DNA from: an uncultured Sphingorhabdus sp.
GTDB lineage: Bacteria; Pseudomonadota; Alphaproteobacteria; Sphingomonadales; Sphingomonadaceae
NCBI GenBank assembly: GCA_905479715.1
Contig: CAJQNR010000112.1
Location: 1-41,591 of the forward strand
Direction of reading: 5' to 3'
DNA length: 41,591 nucleotides
A program made the translations under genes and the position numbers. Below, one piece after another: positions 30,579-41,282 of this stretch; within the stretch, counting starts at the first letter, position 1; each line of letters opens with the position of its first letter. Below the pieces are notes generated by a model that ran no database searches, had not been told where the DNA came from, and was given only the letters and a program-made list of their open reading frames with translations.

Positions 30579-31880
30579 ATGCCGATGACGCACACCTATA
30601 TCGATCAGATGAAACGCCTGATGGAATGGGAGGCTGCGCGCACGGCCCCGCCGGAAGGTTTTCCGCGTCTGCCCGACCTCCCGGCTGGTCGCTATACCAG
30701 CCAGAAATATTACGATCTCGAGCAGCGATATCTGTGGAAGAAGAGCTGGCTGTTTGCCGGGCATATTGACGAAGTGCCGGAACCCGGATGCTTCATGAAA
30801 TGGGAACAGGTCGGCGACCCGATTGTCATCGTCCACGGCATGGATGGCGAGGTCCGCGCCTTTTACAACACCTGCCGTCACCGCGGCGCACCGGTGGTAA
30901 CCGAAGAAAAAGGCAAGGCCCCGCGGCTGATGTGCGGTTATCACAACTGGACCTACAAGACCGATGGCAGTCTCGTCGGCGTCCCGGAAAAGCAGGATTT
31001 TGGCCCCGATTTTGACATGTCCTGCCGCAGCCTGATTCCGGTAAAATGCGAGATGCTGGGCAATCTGATTTTCGTGAATTTCGATGAAGACGCGATGCCC
31101 CTGAAAGAGTGGCTGGGGCCAGTCTGGGATGAATGGAAGGAATTCCGCTTCGACAAGATCAGGCTGGCGGCGCGTCACAGCTTCGACCTGCAGTGCAACT
31201 GGAAGGTCGCGATGGAGGCCAATATGGAGGTCTATCATGTCCCCTTCATCCATCCCGACACGGTCTCCCCCCTGGTCGACAGCAAGCGCAATGTGAATAC
31301 CCTCTATCCCAATGGTCACGCCCGGATGCTTGCCCCTGCGCCTCAGGACACCGACCGCGAACATGTCCGCGCTATCGATTCGCCGCCACACTGGCAGGAA
31401 ATCGAAGGCGTCGGCGAATTTGGCCGAACCTGCACCCAAAGTTACACGATGTTCCCCAACTGGGTGTCGCCGCTGAGCAATTTTTTCGTCCCGCCACTGA
31501 TCTTCTGGCCGACCTCTCTGAACACAACCCGGCTGGAACTGGTGACGATGGCGATGGACTGGGGCGATGGCCCGGCACCGGATCTGTGGACCGTGCCGGA
31601 CGAGAGCAAGCCCAATGGCCGCAATATGTCGCAGATCATCCTTGAGGACACGCAATTTGGCGAAATGATCCAGAAATCGATGGAAAGCGACGGCTTCAAA
31701 AGCGTTCCGCTGAGCTATCAGGAAGCGCGCATCTACAGTTTCCACCAGAATTGCGACAAGATGATTGGTCTCAACCGCGTGCCCGAAGAACTTGCCGTTG
31801 AACAGGTGATTGGCGAGGAATGGGTCTACCCCAATGATCCCCGCGTCGCCCAGATGGAACAGCTGGAAGCCGCTGAATAA
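30579..31880 (+). CDS. Aromatic ring-hydroxylating oxygenase alpha subunit (Rieske non-heme iron)
   Basis: Rieske motif CRHRGAPVV...CGYHNWTYKTDG; mononuclear Fe region NWKVAMEANMEVYHVPFIHP. Confidence 0.94.
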   Translation: MPMTHTYIDQMKRLMEWEAARTAPPEGFPRLPDLPAGRYTSQKYYDLEQRYLWKKSWLFAGHIDEVPEPGCFMKWEQVGDPIVIVHGMDGEVRAFYNTCRHRGAPVVTEEKGKAPRLMCGYHNWTYKTDGSLVGVPEKQDFGPDFDMSCRSLIPVKCEMLGNLIFVNFDEDAMPLKEWLGPVWDEWKEFRFDKIRLAARHSFDLQCNWKVAMEANMEVYHVPFIHPDTVSPLVDSKRNVNTLYPNGHARMLAPAPQDTDREHVRAIDSPPHWQEIEGVGEFGRTCTQSYTMFPNWVSPLSNFFVPPLIFWPTSLNTTRLELVTMAMDWGDGPAPDLWTVPDESKPNGRNMSQIILEDTQFGEMIQKSMESDGFKSVPLSYQEARIYSFHQNCDKMIGLNRVPEELAVEQVIGEEWVYPNDPRVAQMEQLEAAE

Positions 31881-31896
31881 TAACCGGGAGAGAGTA

Positions 31897-32652
31897 ATGG
31901 GACGCGTACAGGACAAGATCATATTGCTGACCGGTGGCGCGATGGGGTTGGGCAAGGCGGCCGCGCAACGCCTGATCGACGAAGGCGCGCGCATTGTGAT
32001 CACCGATCACAATAGCGAAGCCGGAGCCGCTACGGCAGCGGAACTTGGCGACCATGCCGAATTTCTGGAACAGGATGTAACCAATCCGGATCGCTGGACC
32101 GAAGTGATCGCCCATGTCGAAGCCAAATATGGTCGCCTCGACGTACTGGTAAACAACGCCGCGGTCACCGTTTTCGGTTCGATAGCGGACGTGAGCTATG
32201 AGGATTTCAAACGCTGTTACACCGTCGATGTCGACTCGATATTTCTCGGCTGCAAGACGGCCCTGCCGCTGATGGGCAAGACGGGCGGATCGATCATCAA
32301 CCTGTCCTCGGCCGCCGCAATCAATGCCAGTGCCGATCTGGTCGCCTATAATAGCGCAAAAGCCGCGATCCCGATGCTGACCAAATCCGTCGCCCTCTAC
32401 TGCGCGCGCGAGAAAAACAGGGTCCGGGTCAACGCCGTACTGCCCGGCACCATCATGACCCCCAATGTCCGCAGCGTTATCGATGGGACGCCAAATCCAG
32501 CTGAAACAGAGGAATCCTTTCAGCTGGCCCAGCCGGTCGGACATATGGGCGAACCGGACGACATCGCGCATCTGATTGTTTATCTGGCGTCGGAAGAAAG
32601 CAAATTTGCCACCGGTGCGGCCTTTGCTGTCGATGGTGGTCTCAGCATCTGA
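31897..32652 (+). CDS. SDR family oxidoreductase
   Basis: LLTGGAMGLGKAAAQ, VNNAAVT, NLSSAAAINASADLVAYNSAKAA, C-terminal YLASEESKFATGAAFAVDGGLS. Confidence 0.94.
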   Translation: MGRVQDKIILLTGGAMGLGKAAAQRLIDEGARIVITDHNSEAGAATAAELGDHAEFLEQDVTNPDRWTEVIAHVEAKYGRLDVLVNNAAVTVFGSIADVSYEDFKRCYTVDVDSIFLGCKTALPLMGKTGGSIINLSSAAAINASADLVAYNSAKAAIPMLTKSVALYCAREKNRVRVNAVLPGTIMTPNVRSVIDGTPNPAETEESFQLAQPVGHMGEPDDIAHLIVYLASEESKFATGAAFAVDGGLSI

Positions 32653-32708
32653 TCTGTCCGCTGGAACCGTGGGTTTGGGCAATGTCGTTATATTGCAGCA
32701 AAGCCTAG

Positions 32709-34912
<2,204 letters not shown>

Positions 34913-34917
34913 GATAT

Positions 34918-35850
34918 ATGGCCGGATCGACGCAAAAAACCATAGCCCTCACCGGCGCAACCGGTTTTGTCGGCAGCCGGATGCTCGATCTGGTCGTGCG
35001 GGCGGGATATCAGGTGCGTGCGCTGACCCGGCGCAAACAGGATGATCGGCCCAATGTGACGTGGGTGCGCGGTGCTCTGGATGATGCGGCCGGTCTCGCA
35101 AATCTGTGCAATGGCGCAGATGTGGTCGTGCACATTGCCGGGGTAGTCAATGCACCGGACACAGCCGGGTTTGAAGCCGGCAATGTCGCCGGTACGCTCG
35201 CTGTTGTCGAAGCGGCGAAACAGGCCGGGACGAGACGCTTTGTCCACGTCTCGTCGCTCGCAGCCACCCGACCGGAGCTGTCAATCTACGGCAAGACCAA
35301 GGCCAAAGCCGAAAAAATTGTCGCGACCAGCGGTCTCGACTGGACAGTCATCCGTCCGCCCGCCGTCTATGGCCCCGGCGATGGCGAGATGCTGGAACTC
35401 TTCAAAATGGCAAAACTGGGTTTTATCACCCTGCCCCCGGATGCCGATGGCCGTATGTCCGTCATCCACGTCGAGGATCTGTGTCAGGCACTGCTTGCGC
35501 TTTTGCAGGAACGGGAAGATTTTACCGCCGGGATATTCGAGGTCGACGACGGCAAGCCGGACGGCTGGACCCAGGCCAGTTTTGCAAAGGCTATCGGCTG
35601 GGCGATGGGCAAACGCATTACGCCCGTCGGCATGCCCAAATTGCTGCTGCGTCTCGGTGCCAGGGCTGACCGTCTGGTACGCCGCGGCAATGCAAAGCTG
35701 ACCGAAGACAGAGTCAATTATTTTTGCCATGACGACTGGACGATTGACCCGAACAAGCGTCTGCCGACACAATTTTGGCAACCGCAAATCGAAACCCGCA
35801 AAGGCCTGAAAGATACCGCACAATGGTATCGCCAGAATGACTGGCTGTAG
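34918..35850 (+). CDS. NAD-dependent epimerase/dehydratase-like extended SDR; candidate ceramide reductase (CerR-like)
   Basis: IALTGATGFVGSRMLDLVVRAGYQVRALTRRK; VHVSSLAATRPELSIYGKTKAKAE; close to acp and spt as in the Caulobacter sphingolipid cluster. Confidence 0.85.
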   Translation: MAGSTQKTIALTGATGFVGSRMLDLVVRAGYQVRALTRRKQDDRPNVTWVRGALDDAAGLANLCNGADVVVHIAGVVNAPDTAGFEAGNVAGTLAVVEAAKQAGTRRFVHVSSLAATRPELSIYGKTKAKAEKIVATSGLDWTVIRPPAVYGPGDGEMLELFKMAKLGFITLPPDADGRMSVIHVEDLCQALLALLQEREDFTAGIFEVDDGKPDGWTQASFAKAIGWAMGKRITPVGMPKLLLRLGARADRLVRRGNAKLTEDRVNYFCHDDWTIDPNKRLPTQFWQPQIETRKGLKDTAQWYRQNDWL

Positions 35851-35856
35851 CGCCTC

Positions 35857-36375
35857 CTACATGATCGGCCCGGCGAACTGTTCATACACATAGGCGACGA
35901 AGGTCAGGGTCAAGCCGACCAGAAACACCCGATAGGCCCAGCCCAGGAAACGGTATTTTTTGCGTTCAAGAACCTGACCCATTTGATAGATGTCGCGAAG
36001 CATGGCGCGATAGGTTGATTCCTGGCTGCGCAATTCCTGGAGCAACAGACGGTCGATAAACTCGCCTTCACTGAGATCTGAAAAGCCACCGAAAAACAGC
36101 ATATTTGGCGAATGATCCTGCCAGGGGGTAACGGATGGCATCACCGCCAATGCGGACAGCCCGGCTGATAAAAACGCGGAGATAGCAAGGATAAGAAGCG
36201 GCAGGGACATGTTGCCCGCCTGGCTTTGACCAACAGCAAGCGTGAACACGACAAATGTTGCTCCAATCAGCATATTCGCCTTGTTATCAGCCATAACACT
36301 CAATTGCACATGATGGCGCTGCGTCGTGCCTAGCGCATAAACGACCTCATCTGGCCATTTGTTGGCATCATCCAT
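35857..36375 (-). CDS. Small membrane protein resembling Pycsar effector TM domain (PycTM/DUF5706-like)
   Basis: 172 aa; HHVQLSVMADNKANMLIGATFVVFTLAVG followed by a second hydrophobic helix, a charged linker and a C-terminal TM helix (YRFLGWAYRVFLVGLTLTFVAYVYEQF). Confidence 0.7.
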   Translation of the reverse strand: MDDANKWPDEVVYALGTTQRHHVQLSVMADNKANMLIGATFVVFTLAVGQSQAGNMSLPLLILAISAFLSAGLSALAVMPSVTPWQDHSPNMLFFGGFSDLSEGEFIDRLLLQELRSQESTYRAMLRDIYQMGQVLERKKYRFLGWAYRVFLVGLTLTFVAYVYEQFAGPIM

Positions 36376-36540
36376 ATATTACTCTCCGGAAGGTTGAAAC
36401 GCGATACGGCCAAAGAGTGGCAGAAAGCACGCCCACGGGCAAGACAAGGCGCGCATTATGCCGCTTTTGCGCCTTATTCGCTTGCCAATGGTGCGCATGT
36501 CTTGGCAAAGGTCAGGAATAATAATTATTGGAAGCAATAT

Positions 36541-36786
36541 ATGGCAAATCGCGAAGACATCATGGCCAAGGTCAGCGGACTGATCGGGCCGTTCAACAAC
36601 AAGGGCGTCGCCTTGTCGGCAGACACGACCTTTCAGGGCGATCTCGAATGGGACAGCCTGACCGTCATGGACTTTGTCGCTGCTGTGGAAGATGAATTTG
36701 ATATCATCATCACCATGAACATGCAGGCCGAAATAGAAAGCGTCGGCCAACTCGCCGATGCCGTCGCCAAGTTGATGGAAAACTGA
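36541..36786 (+). CDS. Acyl carrier protein (dedicated sphingolipid-type, AcpR-like)
   Basis: 81 aa; phosphopantetheine site LEWDSLTVMDFVAAVEDEFDIII; located just upstream of serine palmitoyltransferase. Confidence 0.9.
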   Translation: MANREDIMAKVSGLIGPFNNKGVALSADTTFQGDLEWDSLTVMDFVAAVEDEFDIIITMNMQAEIESVGQLADAVAKLMEN

Positions 36787-36790
36787 AGCC

Positions 36791-36841
36791 AAACACCCGC
36801 TCGCCCTGAGCTAGTTGAGGGGTCGCTCGAGCGGGTGTTTT
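36791..36841. terminator. Long hairpin between acp and spt (terminator/attenuator-like, contains a REP-like arm)
   Basis: AAACACCCGCTCG ... CGAGCGGGTGTTT, a 13-bp perfect stem followed by T then AT-rich sequence. Confidence 0.65.
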
Positions 36842-36868
36842 ATACTTCAACAGGCTCAGGACTAACGG
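36797..36868. repeat. REPIN-like inverted pair of sphingomonad-type REP sequences
   Basis: CCGCTCGCCCTGAGCTAGTTGAGGGG (36797-36822) and CTTCAACAGGCTCAGGACTAACGG (36845-36868) are degenerate inverted copies of each other. Confidence 0.6.
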
Positions 36869-36877
36869 AAGTAAAGA

Positions 36878-38077
36878 ATGACCGATTTATTGAGTAAATT
36901 CGACCCGCTGATCAAGGAGCGCGAGACGCTTCTGGCCACCGGCGTCAGGGACCCCTTCTCGCTGGTGATGGACGAAGTGCTCTCGCCAACCGTCGCGATC
37001 TGCGATGGCAAGGAAACCATCCTGCTTGGCACCTATAATTATATGGGCATGACCTTTGATGATGATGTGCGTGAAGCAGGCATCAAGGCGCTGGAAGAAT
37101 TTGGCTCCGGCACCACCGGTAGCCGGGTGCTCAACGGCACCTATGCAGGCCATCGCGATTGCGAAGAGGCTCTGAAAGAATTTTACGCAATGGACCATGC
37201 GATGGTCTTTTCCACCGGCTATCAGGCCAATCTCGGGATCATTTCCACGCTCGCAGGCAAAGGGGATTATGTGATCCTCGACATCGACAGCCATGCGTCC
37301 ATCTATGATGGTTGCGCGATGGGCAATGCCGAGATTGTCGCCTTCCGTCACAATGATATTGAAGCGCTGGAAAAACGGCTGAAACGCCTCCCTGCCGAAG
37401 CCGGGAAGCTGGTTGTCCTGGAAGGCGTCTATTCGATGCTCGGCGATGTCGCGCCGCTCAAGGAAATGGTCCGCATCTGCAAGGAAAACGGCGCGATGGT
37501 ACTGGTCGACGAAGCCCACTCGATGGGCTTTATCGGCGAAAATGGCCGCGGCGTCTGCGAAGCGCAGGGCGTGATCGACGATGTCGATTTCATCATCGGC
37601 ACGTTCAGCAAGAGCGTCGGCACGGTTGGCGGCTTCTGCGTGTCCAATCACCCGAAATTCGAAATATTGCGACTGGTTTGCCGCCCCTATGTGTTCACCG
37701 CCTCGCTTCCGCCGAGCGTCATGGCAACCGCCAGCACCTCGATCCGCAAGCTGATGCACAGCGGCAACAAGCGCGCACATCTCTGGGAAAATAGCAAGAA
37801 ACTGCACCAGGGCCTGCGCGACCTCGGCTTCACCCTCGGTACCCCCGAGGCGCAAAGCGCGATCATCGCAGTGATCATGCCCGACCTCGAGAAAGGCGCC
37901 ATGATGTGGCAGGCCTTGCTCGCCGAAGGGCTTTACGTGAATCTGGCACGGCCGCCAGCAACACCGGCCAATATGACCCTGCTCCGCTGTTCGCTCTGCG
38001 CGGAACATAGCAGCGAGCAGGTCGACCAGATTCTGGGCATGTTCGAAGCGGCCGGGAAAGCGGTCGGGGCAATTTGA
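36878..38077 (+). CDS. spt: Serine palmitoyltransferase (alpha-oxoamine synthase family)
   Basis: NYMGMTFDDDVREAGIKALEEFGSGTTGSRVLNGTYAGHRDCEEALKEF; VDEAHSMGFIGENGRGVCEAQG; GTFSKSVGTVGGFCV (PLP lysine). Confidence 0.93.
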   Translation: MTDLLSKFDPLIKERETLLATGVRDPFSLVMDEVLSPTVAICDGKETILLGTYNYMGMTFDDDVREAGIKALEEFGSGTTGSRVLNGTYAGHRDCEEALKEFYAMDHAMVFSTGYQANLGIISTLAGKGDYVILDIDSHASIYDGCAMGNAEIVAFRHNDIEALEKRLKRLPAEAGKLVVLEGVYSMLGDVAPLKEMVRICKENGAMVLVDEAHSMGFIGENGRGVCEAQGVIDDVDFIIGTFSKSVGTVGGFCVSNHPKFEILRLVCRPYVFTASLPPSVMATASTSIRKLMHSGNKRAHLWENSKKLHQGLRDLGFTLGTPEAQSAIIAVIMPDLEKGAMMWQALLAEGLYVNLARPPATPANMTLLRCSLCAEHSSEQVDQILGMFEAAGKAVGAI

Positions 38078-38877
38078 CCAAAATGACCAACTCCATCAAC
38101 ATCGAACAACGCGGCGCGATTGAAATATTGACGCTCAACCGCCCCGAAAAACTCAATACGATGAACGAGGATATGATCTTCGCGCTGCAGGATTATTTCC
38201 GCGGCCTCCAGAAGCGCCTCGATGTCCGCGTTGTCCTGTTCCGCGCAGAAGGCCGGGCCTTTTGCGCCGGCCTCGACATTGGCGGCTGGACAAATGACGG
38301 CTCGGCCGGGCCGGTACAGCATGTCTGGCGTACGCAGCGCTCGATCGCCACCGTGATGCAGCTGATGCGGCAATGCCCGCAGCCGATTATCGCGTTGGCG
38401 CAAGGTGCCGCCTGCGGTGGCGGCTTCTCGCTATTGCTCGCCAGCGACGTTCGCTTTGGTGTGCCGTCGCTCAAGATGAATGCGGCCTATATCAAGATCG
38501 GTCTCGGCGGCTGCGATATGGGATCAAGCTATTTCCTGCCGCGCATGGTTGGCGCGTCGATCGCGTCCGAACTCATCCTGACCGGTCGCTTCATCCATGC
38601 CGAACGGGCCGAAAAATACGGCCTGATCAGCGAAATGGTCGACGAGGACAAGCTGCTCCCGACCGGATTGTCGCTGGCCGAGGAAATGCTCGACACCGCG
38701 CCGATGGGTCTGCGCCTGTCGAAAGATGCGCTCAATCGCAATATTGACGCGCAAAGTTTCGAGGCTGCGCTGGCGATCGAAGACCGGCAGCAGGTGATGC
38801 TCTCAATGACCGAGGACAGCCGCGAGGCGGCCAAGGCGTTTTTTGCGAAGCGGAAGCCGGATTACAAGGATCGCTGA
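38074..38877 (+). CDS. Enoyl-CoA hydratase/isomerase (crotonase) family protein
   Basis: LNRPEKLNTMNEDM, GRAFCAGLDIGGW, IALAQGAACGGGFSLLLASDVRFG; overlaps the spt stop (TTGA) or starts at ATG 38083. Confidence 0.92.
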   Translation: MTKMTNSINIEQRGAIEILTLNRPEKLNTMNEDMIFALQDYFRGLQKRLDVRVVLFRAEGRAFCAGLDIGGWTNDGSAGPVQHVWRTQRSIATVMQLMRQCPQPIIALAQGAACGGGFSLLLASDVRFGVPSLKMNAAYIKIGLGGCDMGSSYFLPRMVGASIASELILTGRFIHAERAEKYGLISEMVDEDKLLPTGLSLAEEMLDTAPMGLRLSKDALNRNIDAQSFEAALAIEDRQQVMLSMTEDSREAAKAFFAKRKPDYKDR

Positions 38878-38919
38878 TATTCCGACAAGCTGAACCTGAT
38901 CGGAAATGACAAAAGCGGC

Positions 38920-39321
38920 CTACCGTTCCCGATGCTCCGTGCCTTCGCCGGCGGTTATGAATAGGGCCGTTGCAGAAACTTCGATGTCCGCCGTATGCCA
39001 GACGCCGGGTGCGTTCACGGCATATTCGCCGGACGACAACGTGCTGCGCCGCTGCAAGCCGTCAGCCATTTCCTGAATCAATGTAATTTCACCGGCCGTA
39101 CACAAGACCACCTCCGCGCCATTGGGATGCATTTCCCAGACATTCCAGTTTTCGGTGAAGCTATGCATGGAAACCAGCCTGCCCTCTGCGCCATCCTTGC
39201 CATGGCGCGCGCCATAGCCTGCATACCAGTCCAGATCACCGGTCATTTCCGGCTCAATTTCTGCCGTTGCCCCTAGACCAAGATGGATCGGATTTATCTC
39301 TAGCCTGCGAACCATGGTCAC
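38920..39321 (-). CDS. Cupin-domain protein
   Basis: FTENWNVWEMHPNGAEVVLCTAGEITLIQE...LSSGEYAVNAPGVWHTADI: cupin motif 1/2-like. Confidence 0.75.
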   Translation of the reverse strand: MTMVRRLEINPIHLGLGATAEIEPEMTGDLDWYAGYGARHGKDGAEGRLVSMHSFTENWNVWEMHPNGAEVVLCTAGEITLIQEMADGLQRRSTLSSGEYAVNAPGVWHTADIEVSATALFITAGEGTEHRER

Positions 39322-39341
39322 TCTCCTTGGAAAGGTTGATA

Positions 39342-40259
39342 TTATTTAATCGCGCCGCCCATAATCAAACGCGGCAACATGACCAACGCGCCCAGGATCG
39401 GCCAGTTCCTTTGCCATGGCTTAATCACATATTCAGTGCCGGCATGGCGGTTTATCTTCCAAGCGAGATAATCAATGCCGCCAGCGTAAGTGGCGGATGC
39501 CTTGGCCAGTCTCGCCAGCGTCAGCAGCTTGCCATTGCGCCGCAATTGCCGCCATCTTTTCTCGACCGTGTCGCGAGAGGTGATGATCTTTAGTTTCTTG
39601 CCCTGAGCCTTGTTCCGCTCCGCGATCGCCGCCAGGACGGCCGGTCCAAACCGGGCATAGCGCTCGGGATCCGCATCGACGACCGAATCGGAACGGTCCT
39701 TGCGCTCGGCGCGCAATTCTGCGCCATAGGTCAGTTCAAAACCGCGTTTCCAGAGATCCGCTATGCTGTATTCCTTGCCAATATCCATCATCGGGAAAGT
39801 CAGGTCGAACAGGGTTATCGCTGCGCCTTCAATCGCCTCAACGACTTGGGACTTGGCCTGTGCATCCGCATGCCAGACCAGCCGGGACGGTTGTGCAAAT
39901 CGCGCCCAGACGCTGACCGCGCTCGCGGTAATCCGGTTCAGCTTGTAAAAATCCTGCTCGCTCAACACCGCGACCTTGGCGACCAGCCCATCATGCTCTG
40001 CCGGGAACACATTGGGAGGCAGACGCTTGTTCGCAGCCACCAGCCAGCTCTTGCCATAGGCTGCTTCATAGCTCGACACGATCAGGTAGAAATCAAGCAT
40101 CTGCCCGTCGAGCTCGGTTGTCCGCAGGCAGGATCCATAGAAAAGGACAGAGCGCGACGCATCGCCATATTGCTCGGCAATCGAGGCCGCAAAAGCCGAG
40201 ACCCGCGAATCCACAGGCTGAGTCAGTTCTTCTGCAATCAAGGATTTGAGTTCGCTCAC
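39342..40259 (-). CDS. Nucleotidyltransferase-like protein of unknown function
   Basis: SVLFYGSCLRTTELDGQMLDFYLIVSSY resembles the Pol-beta/NTase hG[GS]..Dx[DE] motif but with DFY; adjacent to the lipid kinase gene. Confidence 0.65.
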   Translation of the reverse strand: MSELKSLIAEELTQPVDSRVSAFAASIAEQYGDASRSVLFYGSCLRTTELDGQMLDFYLIVSSYEAAYGKSWLVAANKRLPPNVFPAEHDGLVAKVAVLSEQDFYKLNRITASAVSVWARFAQPSRLVWHADAQAKSQVVEAIEGAAITLFDLTFPMMDIGKEYSIADLWKRGFELTYGAELRAERKDRSDSVVDADPERYARFGPAVLAAIAERNKAQGKKLKIITSRDTVEKRWRQLRRNGKLLTLARLAKASATYAGGIDYLAWKINRHAGTEYVIKPWQRNWPILGALVMLPRLIMGGAIK

Positions 40260-40274
40260 GCGAGCCGTCCTAGC

Positions 40275-41249
40275 TCAAGCGGCAAGCCGAAGGAAGGACA
40301 CTGGTTTGGTGGATTTCAGTACAATCGGATGCCCCGGCTGGGCGCTGAACAATTCACCGTCCATCAGCACATTGCTGCCGTCGCCCTCGATGCGGATCAT
40401 ATCGCCGCGTTCGAGATGAATGCCCTTCTGTACCGTTTTTCCCAACCGGCCAAAAATCACCGACAGCAGAAAGCGCATAATGGCCCCGGCTTGCTGATCG
40501 ATCGCCAGAAACTGCATCCGCCCGATTGCATTTTTATTCCGCATGGATCGCTTCATCAGCAAAAGTCGCTCCAGCGTGGTGACAATCAGTACCGCAAAAT
40601 TGCCCTGAAACTGGCCATCCCGGATCAGTGATATTTTGACCGGCGTCGACCGTTTGGGCAGGAATTTTGCCCGAATGCCGAACAGAACGGATGCAAGTGC
40701 GGCAAATACGGTCAGCACATGGGCCGCGGCGTTCGGCAGTCCGAGCGGATAAATCTTGTGACGGCAATAGAGGATGAACTCCGACAAGCCCGCCCCGCCG
40801 AGGAACATGCCCAGCACGACCTTGCTGTCCTTGCCGCCGTCGGAAAGCGCGATCAGTTCGCGGTCGACGAGATGTTCGTGCAAATCATGTTTGGCCAGTT
40901 CGACAATCCGTTCGAGCGCCTTGAGCGGATTGCCTTCGGATCCGAGATCGAGGGCAATCAAATTGGTCTTGCCATTGGGCAGAACTGCAACCGGAGGCGG
41001 GTTGTCCCCGAAATGGCCACCCTGGTATAATTCGGTCAACGCCGCCTGGACGGTCCCGTCACCGCCATTGATGACCAGCACTTTCGGTTTGACCCGTGCA
41101 ATCGTCTCCAGAGCCTTGGCAATTTCGTCGACATGATCGACTTCATAATGGAAGACATCACTGTTCTTCACGCAATAGGAACGGACATCCGGAAGAATCG
41201 CCCGGTTCCCCGTTGAATTGGGATTGGAAAGAAGTGCGACATTTGCCAT
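40275..41249 (-). CDS. Diacylglycerol kinase-catalytic-domain lipid kinase (candidate ceramide kinase, CpgB-like)
   Basis: ALLSNPNSTGNR, VLVINGGDGTVQAALTEL, PPVAVLPNGKTNLIALDLG, C-terminal DGELFSAQPGHPIVLKS. Confidence 0.88.
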   Translation of the reverse strand: MANVALLSNPNSTGNRAILPDVRSYCVKNSDVFHYEVDHVDEIAKALETIARVKPKVLVINGGDGTVQAALTELYQGGHFGDNPPPVAVLPNGKTNLIALDLGSEGNPLKALERIVELAKHDLHEHLVDRELIALSDGGKDSKVVLGMFLGGAGLSEFILYCRHKIYPLGLPNAAAHVLTVFAALASVLFGIRAKFLPKRSTPVKISLIRDGQFQGNFAVLIVTTLERLLLMKRSMRNKNAIGRMQFLAIDQQAGAIMRFLLSVIFGRLGKTVQKGIHLERGDMIRIEGDGSNVLMDGELFSAQPGHPIVLKSTKPVSFLRLAA

Positions 41250-41282
41250 TTATTGGGCCCTATCCCCGGTAACAGATTTTCA

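Noticed and set aside
30444-32003. 519-aa ORF on the minus strand opposite the Rieske oxygenase
   Set aside because: Antisense shadow ORF caused by high-GC codon bias; the + strand frame carries clear Rieske motifs and this frame has no recognisable domain.
35857-36375. Complete Pycsar defence system
   Set aside because: Only the effector-like protein is present; neighbouring genes are lipid metabolism and no cyclase is encoded, so a full defence system cannot be claimed.
36887-38008. 373-aa minus-strand ORF opposite spt
   Set aside because: Shadow ORF; His/Asp/Arg-rich composition and no motif, while spt on the + strand is unambiguous.
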